Shown here: positions 1 to 7,225 of the stretch, piece by piece
Layout of the letters: every line of letters begins with the position of its first letter
How positions within the stretch are numbered: position 1 is the stretch's first letter
Source of the DNA: Aeromonas fluvialis
GTDB lineage: Bacteria > Pseudomonadota > Gammaproteobacteria > Enterobacterales > Aeromonadaceae
Length of the DNA: 64,000 bases
Reading direction: 5' to 3'
Assembly (NCBI RefSeq): GCF_000819885.1
Contig: NZ_CDBO01000005.1
Location: forward strand, 1 to 64,000
Program-made: the position numbers and the translations under genes
Notes under the pieces: generated by a model
Seen by the model: only the letters and a program-made list of their open reading frames with translations
What the model was told of the DNA's origin: nothing
Database searches by the model: none

Positions 1-10
1 TCATGGGTAA

Positions 11-487
11 TCAGGTTGTCTTTTCAGCCTCAGATCTAACGTTCTCTATTGCTGATAAACTCATCTCTTTTGATAAAATCTCTACAAGATCTTTGTGGGT
101 TCTCAGCTTGCCAGAAATATATAGTTTATGATTTCTCAGCAACCACTCTGACGATATAACACCAGACTTTCTTAAACGTTTCAACACCTCTGACAAGTAA
201 AATTCCACATTGTCATTAAATCGCCAAGCAGTCACAAGTTCTAATGGTAATCCTTTGTTAGATTCCTGAACAACAAAATAACCTCGGATCATTCTACCGG
301 TTACGGGGCATTTAATCGAACCCTCGTATTTTATTCTTTCTGATTTACAATCAATATTAACTGTGAATGCATTTGATATTTCGATTGTTGTATCAATGTC
401 ACATTTAAAACCAAATCGCAACGGAAATGAATCAAGGTTGCAATGTCCATTTTTAGTAACAAGCACCCGTAAGGTGTTATTTTTCAT
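11..487 (-). CDS. Hypothetical protein, AT-rich orphan gene
   Basis: Encodes about 158 residues when started at the ATG at 487 (MKNNTLRVLV). The open frame extends further upstream to 583, but that part runs through repeat sequence and looks non-coding. I recognise no family. There is no signal peptide or membrane segment; the protein is soluble, with basic and aromatic residues and one CP motif near residue 56. By eye it is much more AT-rich than every other gene here and uses codons such as ATA and AGA that its neighbours avoid, which points to recent acquisition. It lies next to transposase-type repeats. The existence of the gene is likely; its function is unknown. Confidence 0.6.
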   Translation of the reverse strand: MKNNTLRVLVTKNGHCNLDSFPLRFGFKCDIDTTIEISNAFTVNIDCKSERIKYEGSIKCPVTGRMIRGYFVVQESNKGLPLELVTAWRFNDNVEFYLSEVLKRLRKSGVISSEWLLRNHKLYISGKLRTHKDLVEILSKEMSLSAIENVRSEAEKTT

Positions 488-531
488 TACAAAGCTCACT
501 ATTAAAAATATATGGGAAAGGTAAATCTGGT

Positions 532-555
532 AAATCTGGGACACCCACCTTTTTG
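532..555 (+). repeat. Isolated copy of the transposase-associated repeat
   Basis: Reads TAAATCTGGGACACCCACC followed by TTTTTG, almost identical to the copies at 7106-7160 next to the tyrosine transposase and, in inverse orientation, to those at 8352-8405. A partial TAAATCTGG precedes it. It marks a second site of the same repeat family 6.5 kb from the transposase gene. Confidence 0.7.
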
Positions 556-667
556 TGTGAGGCGTAACGCCACCAAATCTCACGCTACCGCCCGTGGATT
601 ACAGCCTCCAATATGCTCCCTTGACCTGCGCTGGCAGCAACCCATCGCAGTTCAACAGGTTCTGGCT

Positions 668-713
668 GGCCATGGTAAGCCAAACGAAACTGCCGAAGCG
701 AGCCTTTAAGTGA
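668..713 (+). pseudogene. 3' remnant of a decayed gene, copy 1
   Basis: The 46 bases match 6925-6970 at about three quarters of positions. Read in the frame that ends at the TGA at 711-713, both copies give the pattern AM[VI]SQTKLx[KR]RAxK-stop. Most differences are synonymous or conservative, so both are probably ends of one protein family. The upstream frame also reads FNRFW here against FHRYR in the other copy. No complete gene remains. Confidence 0.5.
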
Positions 714-820
714 CTCAATTATCAAAAATTAATCATTTTTTGAGCTTGATCAGCAAATGGAACTGGAAGGCGGCTTTATAGCCATATCCCGCTTTGACAA
801 GCAGGGAAGGGGAGTGAATT

Positions 821-842
821 GGGGCGACCAGCAGGTCGCCCC
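821..842 (-). terminator. Hairpin downstream of the phytase gene
   Basis: GGGGCGACC and GGTCGCCCC form a perfect 9-bp stem with a 4-base loop, 30 bases past the phytase stop. The following U-tract is weak, so termination is likely but not certain. Confidence 0.5.
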
Positions 843-872
843 TTGTGATTGCCATATCCGGCGTGTTTGGGG

Positions 873-2372
873 TTAGCCGTTATAGCCGTAGCAGCGCTTG
901 AGCTCCTCGAAGTCGTAGTAGTGGCTGCCGCTTTGGTAGGGCTGACAGCCCGTTTTAAAGGCGATCTCCTTTTCGTTGTAGAGCATCTTGACCAGCACCT
1001 GCCGCTGCCCGTTCTGGTAGATATCCCACTGGATATTGGCGGTATAGGGGGAGACCCAGCCGCCGCGCCACTCGTTGTTCTGCTGGCTGAACAGCTGATC
1101 CGGGCTGGCCCCCTGACGGCTCCCTTCCAGCTTCATCAGGGCGGCGAGGGGGATAATGGCTTCGGCGTGGGCAAAGCGCAGGGTGGCCCGTCGGCTCTGC
1201 TCGCCCTCCACTACCTGACGCTGCACCTCGCCAAACAGGCCGTCGAGCAGCGGCTGGGCAATGGCGTAGGGGGCGCTCTGGTTGGCAAAGCTCGGCCCCT
1301 TCTCGTAGAAATCTTCCGCATCGGAGAGGTAGGAGAACCAGGCCGACTCCTCCGGGGTCAGGAACTGCTCCAGCGCCCAGGGTTCGCTGCCCTGTGCCTG
1401 CGCTTCGCGGATCATGCCGGGGCCGATGATAAAGAGGTTGTAGAGCATCAGGGCGGCATCCACTTCGTCGCGCACATAGGTCATGCCGCCATCTTCCGGG
1501 TTGACGGCGACAAACTCGACGCCGCCCGCCAGATAGTCGACAAAGCCCTTGCTGTAGATACGCTCCAGCATGCTGCGGGCCATCTCTTTGGTCTTGCTCA
1601 GGTTTTTAAGCTGATCCAGCGCCCTGGCCAGCTCGGGGGCCGGGGCGATTGCGGCATCCTCGTCGCCGATAAAGCGCTGGTAGCTCTCATAGGCGGGCAG
1701 GTAGCGGGCGTAATCCCCCTCGGGCGTGGTCTTGTGGAAGTAGAGCTCGAACTTGTTGACCAGCTTTTTGTCGATCTTCGAGGGGTCATCCTGCGTGAGG
1801 TAGCACTGCGCCGAGTCGCTGACATAGCTCACGTTGCGCTTGAGGCTCTCCATAAAGTAGAAGGCGCTTTCGTTGGCCCTGTCCTTGCCCGAGGTGACCA
1901 CCTTGATGCAGTGGGGCTCGCTGCTGTTGAGCAGGGTCGGCAGCCGCGCCGCCAGCCGGGTGGCGAGATTGGCGTGTTCCTCCTTGCCCAGCGCCGAGAG
2001 CAGGCCATAGCCCAGTTTCTGGTTGGCGGCCGTCACCAGATCGACCTTGCCTCCCAGCCCCTGCCCGAGGGTAGTGAGCGCCCCCTGACGCTGCGCCTCT
2101 TCCCATACCAGCTTGGTCAGCACGTCATATTTCGGGCTGGAGAGGGAGCGCGAGCCGTGGCGCGCCACCATCTCGGTAAAGACCGGGCTGAACCCCTGGG
2201 GCGCTGGCTCGTAGCTCTCTGCCTGCTGCTGCGGGCTGTAGACCGCTTTGGTGCTGTATTGATAGGCGGTTTTGTCCTGGTTGTCGGCAGACGATTTGTT
2301 CTCTGACTGGCAGCCGCCAAGCAAGACCAGCGAGACGGCCAAAGCCACATAAGAAGAGCGCGGGAAAGTCAT
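873..2372 (-). CDS. Lipoprotein histidine phosphatase / phytase, MINPP type
   Basis: A 499-residue histidine-acid phosphatase predicted to remove phosphates from myo-inositol hexakisphosphate or related phosphate esters. The N-terminus is a lipoprotein signal peptide with lipobox LGGC (Cys21), so the enzyme should be membrane-anchored and act outside the cytoplasm. The catalytic RHGSR motif is at residues 71-75. The proton-donor motif near 402-404 is HAE rather than the HD of E. coli AppA-type phytases; in this superfamily HAE is typical of the multiple inositol polyphosphate phosphatases. Length agrees with that family. An AAGGA ribosome site precedes the ATG. The upstream region carries three PhoB-type half-sites (separate entry), so induction under phosphate limitation is likely. 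Other phosphomonoesters could be the natural substrate. Confidence 0.85.
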   Translation of the reverse strand: MTFPRSSYVALAVSLVLLGGCQSENKSSADNQDKTAYQYSTKAVYSPQQQAESYEPAPQGFSPVFTEMVARHGSRSLSSPKYDVLTKLVWEEAQRQGALTTLGQGLGGKVDLVTAANQKLGYGLLSALGKEEHANLATRLAARLPTLLNSSEPHCIKVVTSGKDRANESAFYFMESLKRNVSYVSDSAQCYLTQDDPSKIDKKLVNKFELYFHKTTPEGDYARYLPAYESYQRFIGDEDAAIAPAPELARALDQLKNLSKTKEMARSMLERIYSKGFVDYLAGGVEFVAVNPEDGGMTYVRDEVDAALMLYNLFIIGPGMIREAQAQGSEPWALEQFLTPEESAWFSYLSDAEDFYEKGPSFANQSAPYAIAQPLLDGLFGEVQRQVVEGEQSRRATLRFAHAEAIIPLAALMKLEGSRQGASPDQLFSQQNNEWRGGWVSPYTANIQWDIYQNGQRQVLVKMLYNEKEIAFKTGCQPYQSGSHYYDFEELKRCYGYNG

Positions 2373-2410
2373 GATGTTCCTTATCTATCAATATGAAAAA
2401 TAAGTGAAAA

Positions 2411-2455
2411 ACTCTATGGCTTGAAAATGACCGCGGGATGTCAGCCAGATGACAG
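2411..2455 (-). promoter_or_regulatory. PhoB box array and promoter of the phytase gene
   Basis: On the minus strand, half-sites CTGTCAT (2449-2455), CTGACAT (2438-2444) and CGGTCAT (2427-2433) follow each other at exactly 11-bp spacing. This is the arrangement PhoB binds: 7-bp CTGTCAT repeats with 4-bp spacers. A possible -10, TAGAGT (2411-2416), lies 10 bases after the last half-site, as expected when PhoB replaces the -35 element. Confidence 0.7.
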
Positions 2456-2650
2456 AGAGATGACTTCTGATAAAAAAGTGAGCAAGGGGACAGACGTGGG
2501 AATACGCACATGCCCATCAGGGAGCGCTTCTGTGATCTTGGCCTGCCTGATCGATGGGCATGGGATCCGTCCATGACGTGTTTGGCAGGAGCAATCAGAT
2601 GGCAATAAAAACGCGATCCCGCAGGGAGCAGGTGGGCAGCAATGAAAATA

Positions 2651-2678
2651 ACAAGGGCAACCGGTTGGTCGCCCTTGT
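2651..2678 (-). terminator. Terminator-like hairpin after the three-gene envelope cluster
   Basis: ACAAGGGC pairs with GCCCTTGT (8 bp), with partial further pairing of ACC and GGT inside. On the minus strand it is followed by a T-rich stretch, 40 bases past the stop of the vWA-like gene. Confidence 0.55.
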
Positions 2679-2720
2679 GTGATAGGGGGAAGCGCGGAGC
2701 TCTGCCTGTGGATGTGACGG

Positions 2721-3554
2721 TTACTGCAAATCCGTGCTCAGGCTGGGGGCTCCGAAGTTCACCAGAGTGGCATGGGAGTGCTCGAAGTACTGTGACCAGA
2801 AGTCACCGAGTGAATCCATGGTTTTGCCGGAACGATAGGCATGTTTAACCGCGTCGGTAACCAGCCCGGCGCCCGTGACGTAGACGCGAGCGCCTTGCAG
2901 ATCGGCAAACAGCCCCTTGCTCTTGGCCTGCTTGAGTTCGTCGCCGACATTGAGCTGCTTGATCTTGTTGGTGGCATAGAAGCTGGTGTAATCGGAGTGT
3001 TCCAGCATGTCTGAAAGTAGGAACACGACGCGGTCGTTGACGCCTTGCTCGGCCTTCATATCTTCGCCAACCTTTCGCAGCGAATTCATGATCTCGCTCT
3101 TGGGGATGTCTTGGCGGGCATCACGCAGCGCTTTGACAAACTGTTTGCCAAAGCCGTTACGAAATACCTTGCTCTGCGTTGTCAGGCAGGTGTCCAGACC
3201 GCGCAATTTGCGCATGCTGACATCGTCCCGGACTTCCCCTTCCAGCGGCATATCCAGTTGCCCCGCGTAAGTCAGGCGAAGGTATTCGCCAGGCAAGAAG
3301 GCGGAGAAGGTATAGAGCTTGACGCGATCACCGGCCTGGACGAACCGTTCGATCTGCCCCCAACTGCTCCGTTGCAGGTCTTCAGGCATCGGAATGGTCT
3401 GGTCGATGATGACTACCAGCTCGCGGCCGGTGCCCGCCGGTTTGATGTCGGTCAGACCATTGCGCTCATAGCAGCTCTGTATATCGTTACGCTCGGCCGC
3501 CAACGCTGCACAAGGCAGCGTCAACGCCAGTAGTAATATCTGGGTGATCTTCAC
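2721..3554 (-). CDS. Secreted vWA-like protein of an uncharacterised envelope cluster
   Basis: 277 residues with a cleavable signal peptide (LALTLPCAALAA, cleavage near residue 20), so probably periplasmic. The fold looks like a von Willebrand A domain: an early hydrophobic strand ending in a DxT (VVIIDQT, about residues 47-53) and a later strand VVFLLSD (about 177-183). The classical DxSxS metal site is incomplete, so metal binding is doubtful. The start is GTG at 3554, only 2 bases after the stop of the preceding membrane-protein gene, so the two are translationally coupled. I recognise no named family. Secretion and tight linkage to an OmpA-type lipoprotein suggest a periplasmic partner in an envelope complex. 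Confidence 0.65.
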   Translation of the reverse strand: MKITQILLLALTLPCAALAAERNDIQSCYERNGLTDIKPAGTGRELVVIIDQTIPMPEDLQRSSWGQIERFVQAGDRVKLYTFSAFLPGEYLRLTYAGQLDMPLEGEVRDDVSMRKLRGLDTCLTTQSKVFRNGFGKQFVKALRDARQDIPKSEIMNSLRKVGEDMKAEQGVNDRVVFLLSDMLEHSDYTSFYATNKIKQLNVGDELKQAKSKGLFADLQGARVYVTGAGLVTDAVKHAYRSGKTMDSLGDFWSQYFEHSHATLVNFGAPSLSTDLQ

Positions 3555-3556
3555 GA

Positions 3557-5137
3557 TTAGGCTCTCTGCTTGGCGGGAAAGAGGCCCAGGGTCTTGAGGG
3601 CCATCTGTTGCTCACGGATATCACGCAACTGCTCTTCATCTACCCCGAGTGCGCGGCTGGCCGCGGCCAGGCTCTCTTCGGGCAGGCCAGTGACATCATG
3701 GAAATCAGTGGCCTTGACGATAGATCCGGCTTGGTTGGGGACATCTGTGGTAGATAGGGCCTTCGTTTCTGCTTGAGCAACTGCAGGTTGTACGGCAGGT
3801 GCCGCTTCGGCTTGCGCTGCCGGAGTTGCCTGAGGGGCTGCCTTGGACGGTACAGTGCTCGGTTTTTCAATAAAGGCCAGGAAGTTACGACGGGCAGATT
3901 TCTCCCCTTCTAGCGCACCTAGCACAGCAGAGTTGGTATGGTCACGGCTCGACAACAGGGTCTGCAAACGGCGGAGTTTGTCATCGGCATGGCTGGCAAT
4001 GGCTGTGCGTTGCTGGTCCATCGCGTCCAGCATCTCCTCGGCAGTCGCGTACTCGTGAGTCAGACGCCAGGCTGTTTTGGAATGGGTGCCCGCAAAATGG
4101 TATTTGCTGGCAAGCCAGATGCTGATCCCCTGGATGGCGATGTAGATGAGCGACAGCATGACGTAGGTGGTCAGGCTGGCCTCACGGATTGCCTGCATCT
4201 TGTCTTCGATGGTGGCCTCTTCCGCCTCGTTGTTGATGGCTTGAGACTCTTCCGGCAGATCAAATGGCGAACTCATACTGCTGTCATGCTGCGCCGTTGT
4301 TTCTGCACGCATGTTGTTGACCATCTCGGTCTCGATGCTGTCGAGGGTCGCGGAGCGTACCACGAAGGCGCCAACAGCCATGCAGACAACAAACGAAGCA
4401 CAGACAATCAGCCAGACAAACTTGCGGCTAACATTGGAATTCACATCCTTCAGGCGTGCCAGCAGTTGTTCATAGTCAGGTTTGTCAGAATCCGAGAAGG
4501 AGTCTTCCAGATTGATGGCCTTGTTTGCCTTGAGGGTACGAGAGCGTTTGGATGGCTCTTCCCCTTGCCACCAGTGGCGCGCACGGGCTATCAGACTGTT
4601 GTGATGCAGGGAGTGCCCGGCAACTTCCGCTAGAAATGCGGATGCGACGGCAAGCAATAGCGCTGTCGCGGCCGCCAGCAGGTGACGGTCATTGGTTGAT
4701 GCGTCCATGTTCATCCAACCTGCGAGCACGTAGGCAAACCCCATTGCCTCGACCAGTACCAGCACCAGCACCAAGGCCAGAACCCACGCAGGACGCGGGG
4801 AGCGACCAGCCTCTCCTGCCTTGGCCAGGTAGTCGAGGGATGCGTTGTAGGCATCGGTTCCTTTTAAATGCTTCTTGTATTCGCGGTAATACACATTGGA
4901 CAGGGTCACTTCATGGTTGATCCAGCCATCCCCATCGACCGAGGCTGGTTTGCGCGCGAGGCGAGCCACGGTCCCGATGAGAGGGAGGCTGTGCCATACC
5001 CGGATCAGGAAGTAGGAGACATTCTCCCAATGCCGCCATACCACAACGGCACTGATGAGGAATGAAACAAGGCCAACGGTCAGCATCTGGTTGGCGAGGA
5101 TCAGCGCTTTGAGCGCTGCCAAAGAAAAGTCTTCCAC
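3557..5137 (-). CDS. Five-helix inner-membrane protein of an uncharacterised envelope cluster
   Basis: 526 residues. Hydrophobic segments near 14-34, 117-141, 152-172, 240-260 and 325-344 give about five membrane helices. Between helices 3 and 4 lies a charged loop of about 65 residues, and between 4 and 5 an acidic loop. After helix 5 there is a long soluble tail with an Ala/Pro/Gln-rich linker (about 430-460) and a compact helical end. The start is GTG at 5137 with a GGAG ribosome site, 17 bases after the OmpA-domain gene stops. I see no ATPase motif or transporter signature. The layout loosely recalls proton-channel stators paired with OmpA/MotB proteins, but I could not find the MotA/ExbB signature. 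Function unknown. Confidence 0.65.
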   Translation of the reverse strand: MEDFSLAALKALILANQMLTVGLVSFLISAVVVWRHWENVSYFLIRVWHSLPLIGTVARLARKPASVDGDGWINHEVTLSNVYYREYKKHLKGTDAYNASLDYLAKAGEAGRSPRPAWVLALVLVLVLVEAMGFAYVLAGWMNMDASTNDRHLLAAATALLLAVASAFLAEVAGHSLHHNSLIARARHWWQGEEPSKRSRTLKANKAINLEDSFSDSDKPDYEQLLARLKDVNSNVSRKFVWLIVCASFVVCMAVGAFVVRSATLDSIETEMVNNMRAETTAQHDSSMSSPFDLPEESQAINNEAEEATIEDKMQAIREASLTTYVMLSLIYIAIQGISIWLASKYHFAGTHSKTAWRLTHEYATAEEMLDAMDQQRTAIASHADDKLRRLQTLLSSRDHTNSAVLGALEGEKSARRNFLAFIEKPSTVPSKAAPQATPAAQAEAAPAVQPAVAQAETKALSTTDVPNQAGSIVKATDFHDVTGLPEESLAAASRALGVDEEQLRDIREQQMALKTLGLFPAKQRA

Positions 5138-5154
5138 TAAGTTTCTCCGTTTTC

Positions 5155-6693
5155 TTATTTGGAATGGGTGGCGGGAATGGGCTTGTAGGAGGCAACATAA
5201 GCCTCGGGACCTGCCGGATAGAACAGGGCTCCTTGGCTTACCTCGGCGTTGCCTTTGCTGAACACGAGATCCATGCAGGACACCGATGCCTTGGGATCGC
5301 TGGTGAAGACGCGGTAAAGCACTTCACTTTCTCCCTCATAGGTGTTGGCTACCGCCTTGAGGGTCTGAGGCTTCTTCTGATTCGAAGATTTGTAACCCTG
5401 AACCACCTGCAGGATCGGTTGACGATCGACCTTGGCGTTGTCACGCAAGATGGAAACTGGAGAGACTGTCACTAGGTGGCCGTTGACGGTATTGGCCCAG
5501 ACGCGATTGTTATAGCCGGGCATGTACTCCTTGGTGGCATGGCGTGGGAGAGGTTTGTCGTCCGCCATGCTCAGTACCTGGCCAGCACTGCGGGGCTTAT
5601 CTGCCTCACAGCTCGACATCGGCATGTCGCTTGCGTATGCGCTGCTAATCAGTGCAAAACCGCTCGCTTTGGGCTTGATGTTCTGAGCCATGTTCCATTG
5701 ATAGGTGTCAGCAGGCTTGCCGCCGAAGTCCACTGCTGCCTTGGCGTCGGGAGCGGCCTTGGCCATGCTGGTGTCTGGGGCGCTTTGCTTGGCTGTGGTT
5801 TGACGAGGAGCTGTTTGCGACGTGGCCGTCACCTTGCTTGAACCGCTTGCGGACTGAGCCGCAGGTCTGGTCGCCGCCACACGAGGTTTGATGGTCTCGG
5901 AAGTCCCATAACGCAGATATCGGGTATTGCTCTCTTCGGATTGGGCTCGCATGACCAAGGCCTGTTCGTTTGCCAGTTCTACAATTTCGACCCGGCGATT
6001 CTGGCCGCGAAGCAAGGGATCACTGTTGTCTGCGATAGGGCGAGAAGAACCAGCACCTTGATAATAAATGGAAGAGGCCGGGATACCCGATGCGACCAGG
6101 ACCTTGCCGACGGCTCTTGCACGTTGCTCTGACAGTCGCAGATTGAGTTCTGTAGGGCCGGTGGCGTCACTGTGGCCGACGAGGAGAATGCGGCGCGCAT
6201 TCGAGGCGTCAGCGGCGGCGGGTTTGGAATAGAGCTGGGCCAGTTTTGTGACCACTCGCAGACCGCTTTCTGTCAATTGATCAGAGCCAACTGCAAACAT
6301 GCCGGAATCGGGTATCTGAGCTACCAGTCCTGCATCCTGTGGCACTCCCGTAACTGCTGCTGGCTCGGCAACGGTCAGTTTCTCGGTGGCAATGTTGAGA
6401 TTTTCTTCCTTGGCTATCCGGTCCAGCTCTTGTAGCCGGGACTGCCACATATAGCCTGCAGCACAGCCTAGTGCTCCCCCGATGGCGCCCCCTGCGACAG
6501 CACCTTTCTTCCCGTTGAGCGCGTAACCTGCAGCTCCACCGGCTATAATGCCAGCCCCACAAAGAACCGGCATACCGTAATCTTTGCCAATGTCATTGAC
6601 AGTAGATTTGAAATTCTGCATCTGCTGAGAACTGCAACCAACAGCCACGATCAGCACACCGCTGATAGACGCAAGACGAAACGATTTATCCAT
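5155..6693 (-). CDS. OmpA-domain lipoprotein of an uncharacterised envelope cluster
   Basis: 512 residues. The lipobox ends at Cys20 (VAVGC) and is followed by Ser-Ser, consistent with outer-membrane sorting. A glycine-zipper stretch at about 47-80 resembles that of YiaD-type lipoproteins. An OmpA/MotB peptidoglycan-binding domain spans about 128-240, including GHSDATG (173-179) and the closing NRRVEI. The remaining 270 residues begin with a low-complexity linker and continue into a domain I do not recognise. First gene of the three-gene cluster, with an AAGGA ribosome site. It would tether the outer membrane to the cell wall and may reach toward the membrane protein encoded next. The long C-terminal half is unusual for OmpA-type lipoproteins. 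Confidence 0.75.
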   Translation of the reverse strand: MDKSFRLASISGVLIVAVGCSSQQMQNFKSTVNDIGKDYGMPVLCGAGIIAGGAAGYALNGKKGAVAGGAIGGALGCAAGYMWQSRLQELDRIAKEENLNIATEKLTVAEPAAVTGVPQDAGLVAQIPDSGMFAVGSDQLTESGLRVVTKLAQLYSKPAAADASNARRILLVGHSDATGPTELNLRLSEQRARAVGKVLVASGIPASSIYYQGAGSSRPIADNSDPLLRGQNRRVEIVELANEQALVMRAQSEESNTRYLRYGTSETIKPRVAATRPAAQSASGSSKVTATSQTAPRQTTAKQSAPDTSMAKAAPDAKAAVDFGGKPADTYQWNMAQNIKPKASGFALISSAYASDMPMSSCEADKPRSAGQVLSMADDKPLPRHATKEYMPGYNNRVWANTVNGHLVTVSPVSILRDNAKVDRQPILQVVQGYKSSNQKKPQTLKAVANTYEGESEVLYRVFTSDPKASVSCMDLVFSKGNAEVSQGALFYPAGPEAYVASYKPIPATHSK

Positions 6694-6924
6694 AGCTATT
6701 CCTTGCCATTTTTATTTAATCGCGAGATTGAGACATACCAATAAAACCGGCATCAAAGCTTCTTCGGGGGCGGTAAAATATCGACAGCTATTGGCTTTGG
6801 ACGCATTAGCGCTGGCTGCTTTTGATTATCAGCGCCAAATGCACTAATTCACTTCAATTGCTGTGTCTTATATGACCTGATTGTCAGAAGAAGCAATATC
6901 TATGCGTTTTCATAGGTATCGAGT

Positions 6925-6970
6925 GGCTATGATAAGCCAAACGAAGCTGTTCAGGCGAGCGCAAAAGTGA
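6925..6970 (+). pseudogene. 3' remnant of a decayed gene, copy 2
   Basis: Partner of the remnant at 668-713 and in the same orientation. It reads AMISQTKLFRRAQK-stop in frame, preceded by FHRYRV. An in-frame stop lies about 28 codons before the end of the remnant, so only a short C-terminal piece survives. Confidence 0.5.
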
Positions 6971-7102
6971 TGTAACCATCAGAAAAGCTTCGTCTTTTAA
7001 AATATGTTATCAAATTGTTTTTTATTGGTGGCGGGGAGGGCGCGTTACTCTCATGTCGTTTGTGAGAGGGGATCGCTCTTCGGGCCATGTTGGTTCGAGA
7101 TA

Positions 7103-7174
7103 CCGGAAATCTGGGACACCTACCGGAAATCTGGGGAAATCTGGGACACCCACCTTTTTGCCCACCTTTTTGAC
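7103..7174 (+). repeat. Direct array of transposase-associated repeats, left side
   Basis: Contains two partial or complete copies of CCGGAAATCTGGGACACC, a truncated GGAAATCTGG between them, and a duplicated CCCACCTTTTTG end (7150-7160 and 7161-7172). Copies in the opposite orientation lie on the other side of the transposase gene at 8352-8405. Confidence 0.7.
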
Positions 7175-7225
7175 AGTGGCGTAGTGCTGTTCTTGACTTG
7201 AGAGGTCACCTTTGAGGGATGTGCC

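Larger units (their letters stand above)
488..872. other. Gene-free stretch with mobile-element repeats and a hairpin
   Basis: No convincing gene. It holds one copy of the transposase-associated repeat (532-555), the last 20 or so codons of a decayed gene ending at 713, and a perfect 9-bp hairpin at 821-842 just past the phytase stop codon. A 65-codon plus-strand frame at 512-709 crosses the repeat and is not credible as a gene. Confidence 0.6.
2373..2720. other. Intergenic region: phytase promoter and cluster terminator
   Basis: Carries the minus-strand promoter and PhoB-type repeats of the phytase gene at its left end and a terminator-like hairpin for the three-gene cluster at its right end. 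The 80 bases around 2500-2640 contain nothing I can name. Confidence 0.5.
6694..7225. other. Gene-free stretch between the envelope cluster and the transposase
   Basis: Must contain the minus-strand promoter of the three-gene cluster, although I could not identify a convincing -35/-10 pair. It also holds the second gene-end remnant (6925-6970) and the direct copies of the transposase repeat (7103-7174). The sequence is AT-rich between 6760 and 6910. No gene is supported. Confidence 0.5.

Noticed and set aside
849-2306. 485-codon plus-strand open frame opposite the phytase gene
   Set aside because: Pure shadow of the GC-rich phytase gene; the minus-strand frame carries RHG and HAE motifs, a lipobox and a ribosome site, while this one has no recognisable domain.
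2721-6693. Zorya-type anti-phage system
   Set aside because: An OmpA-domain protein next to a membrane protein recalls ZorA/ZorB, but the OmpA protein is a large lipoprotein, the membrane protein lacks a visible MotA/ExbB signature, and no helicase or nuclease gene follows.
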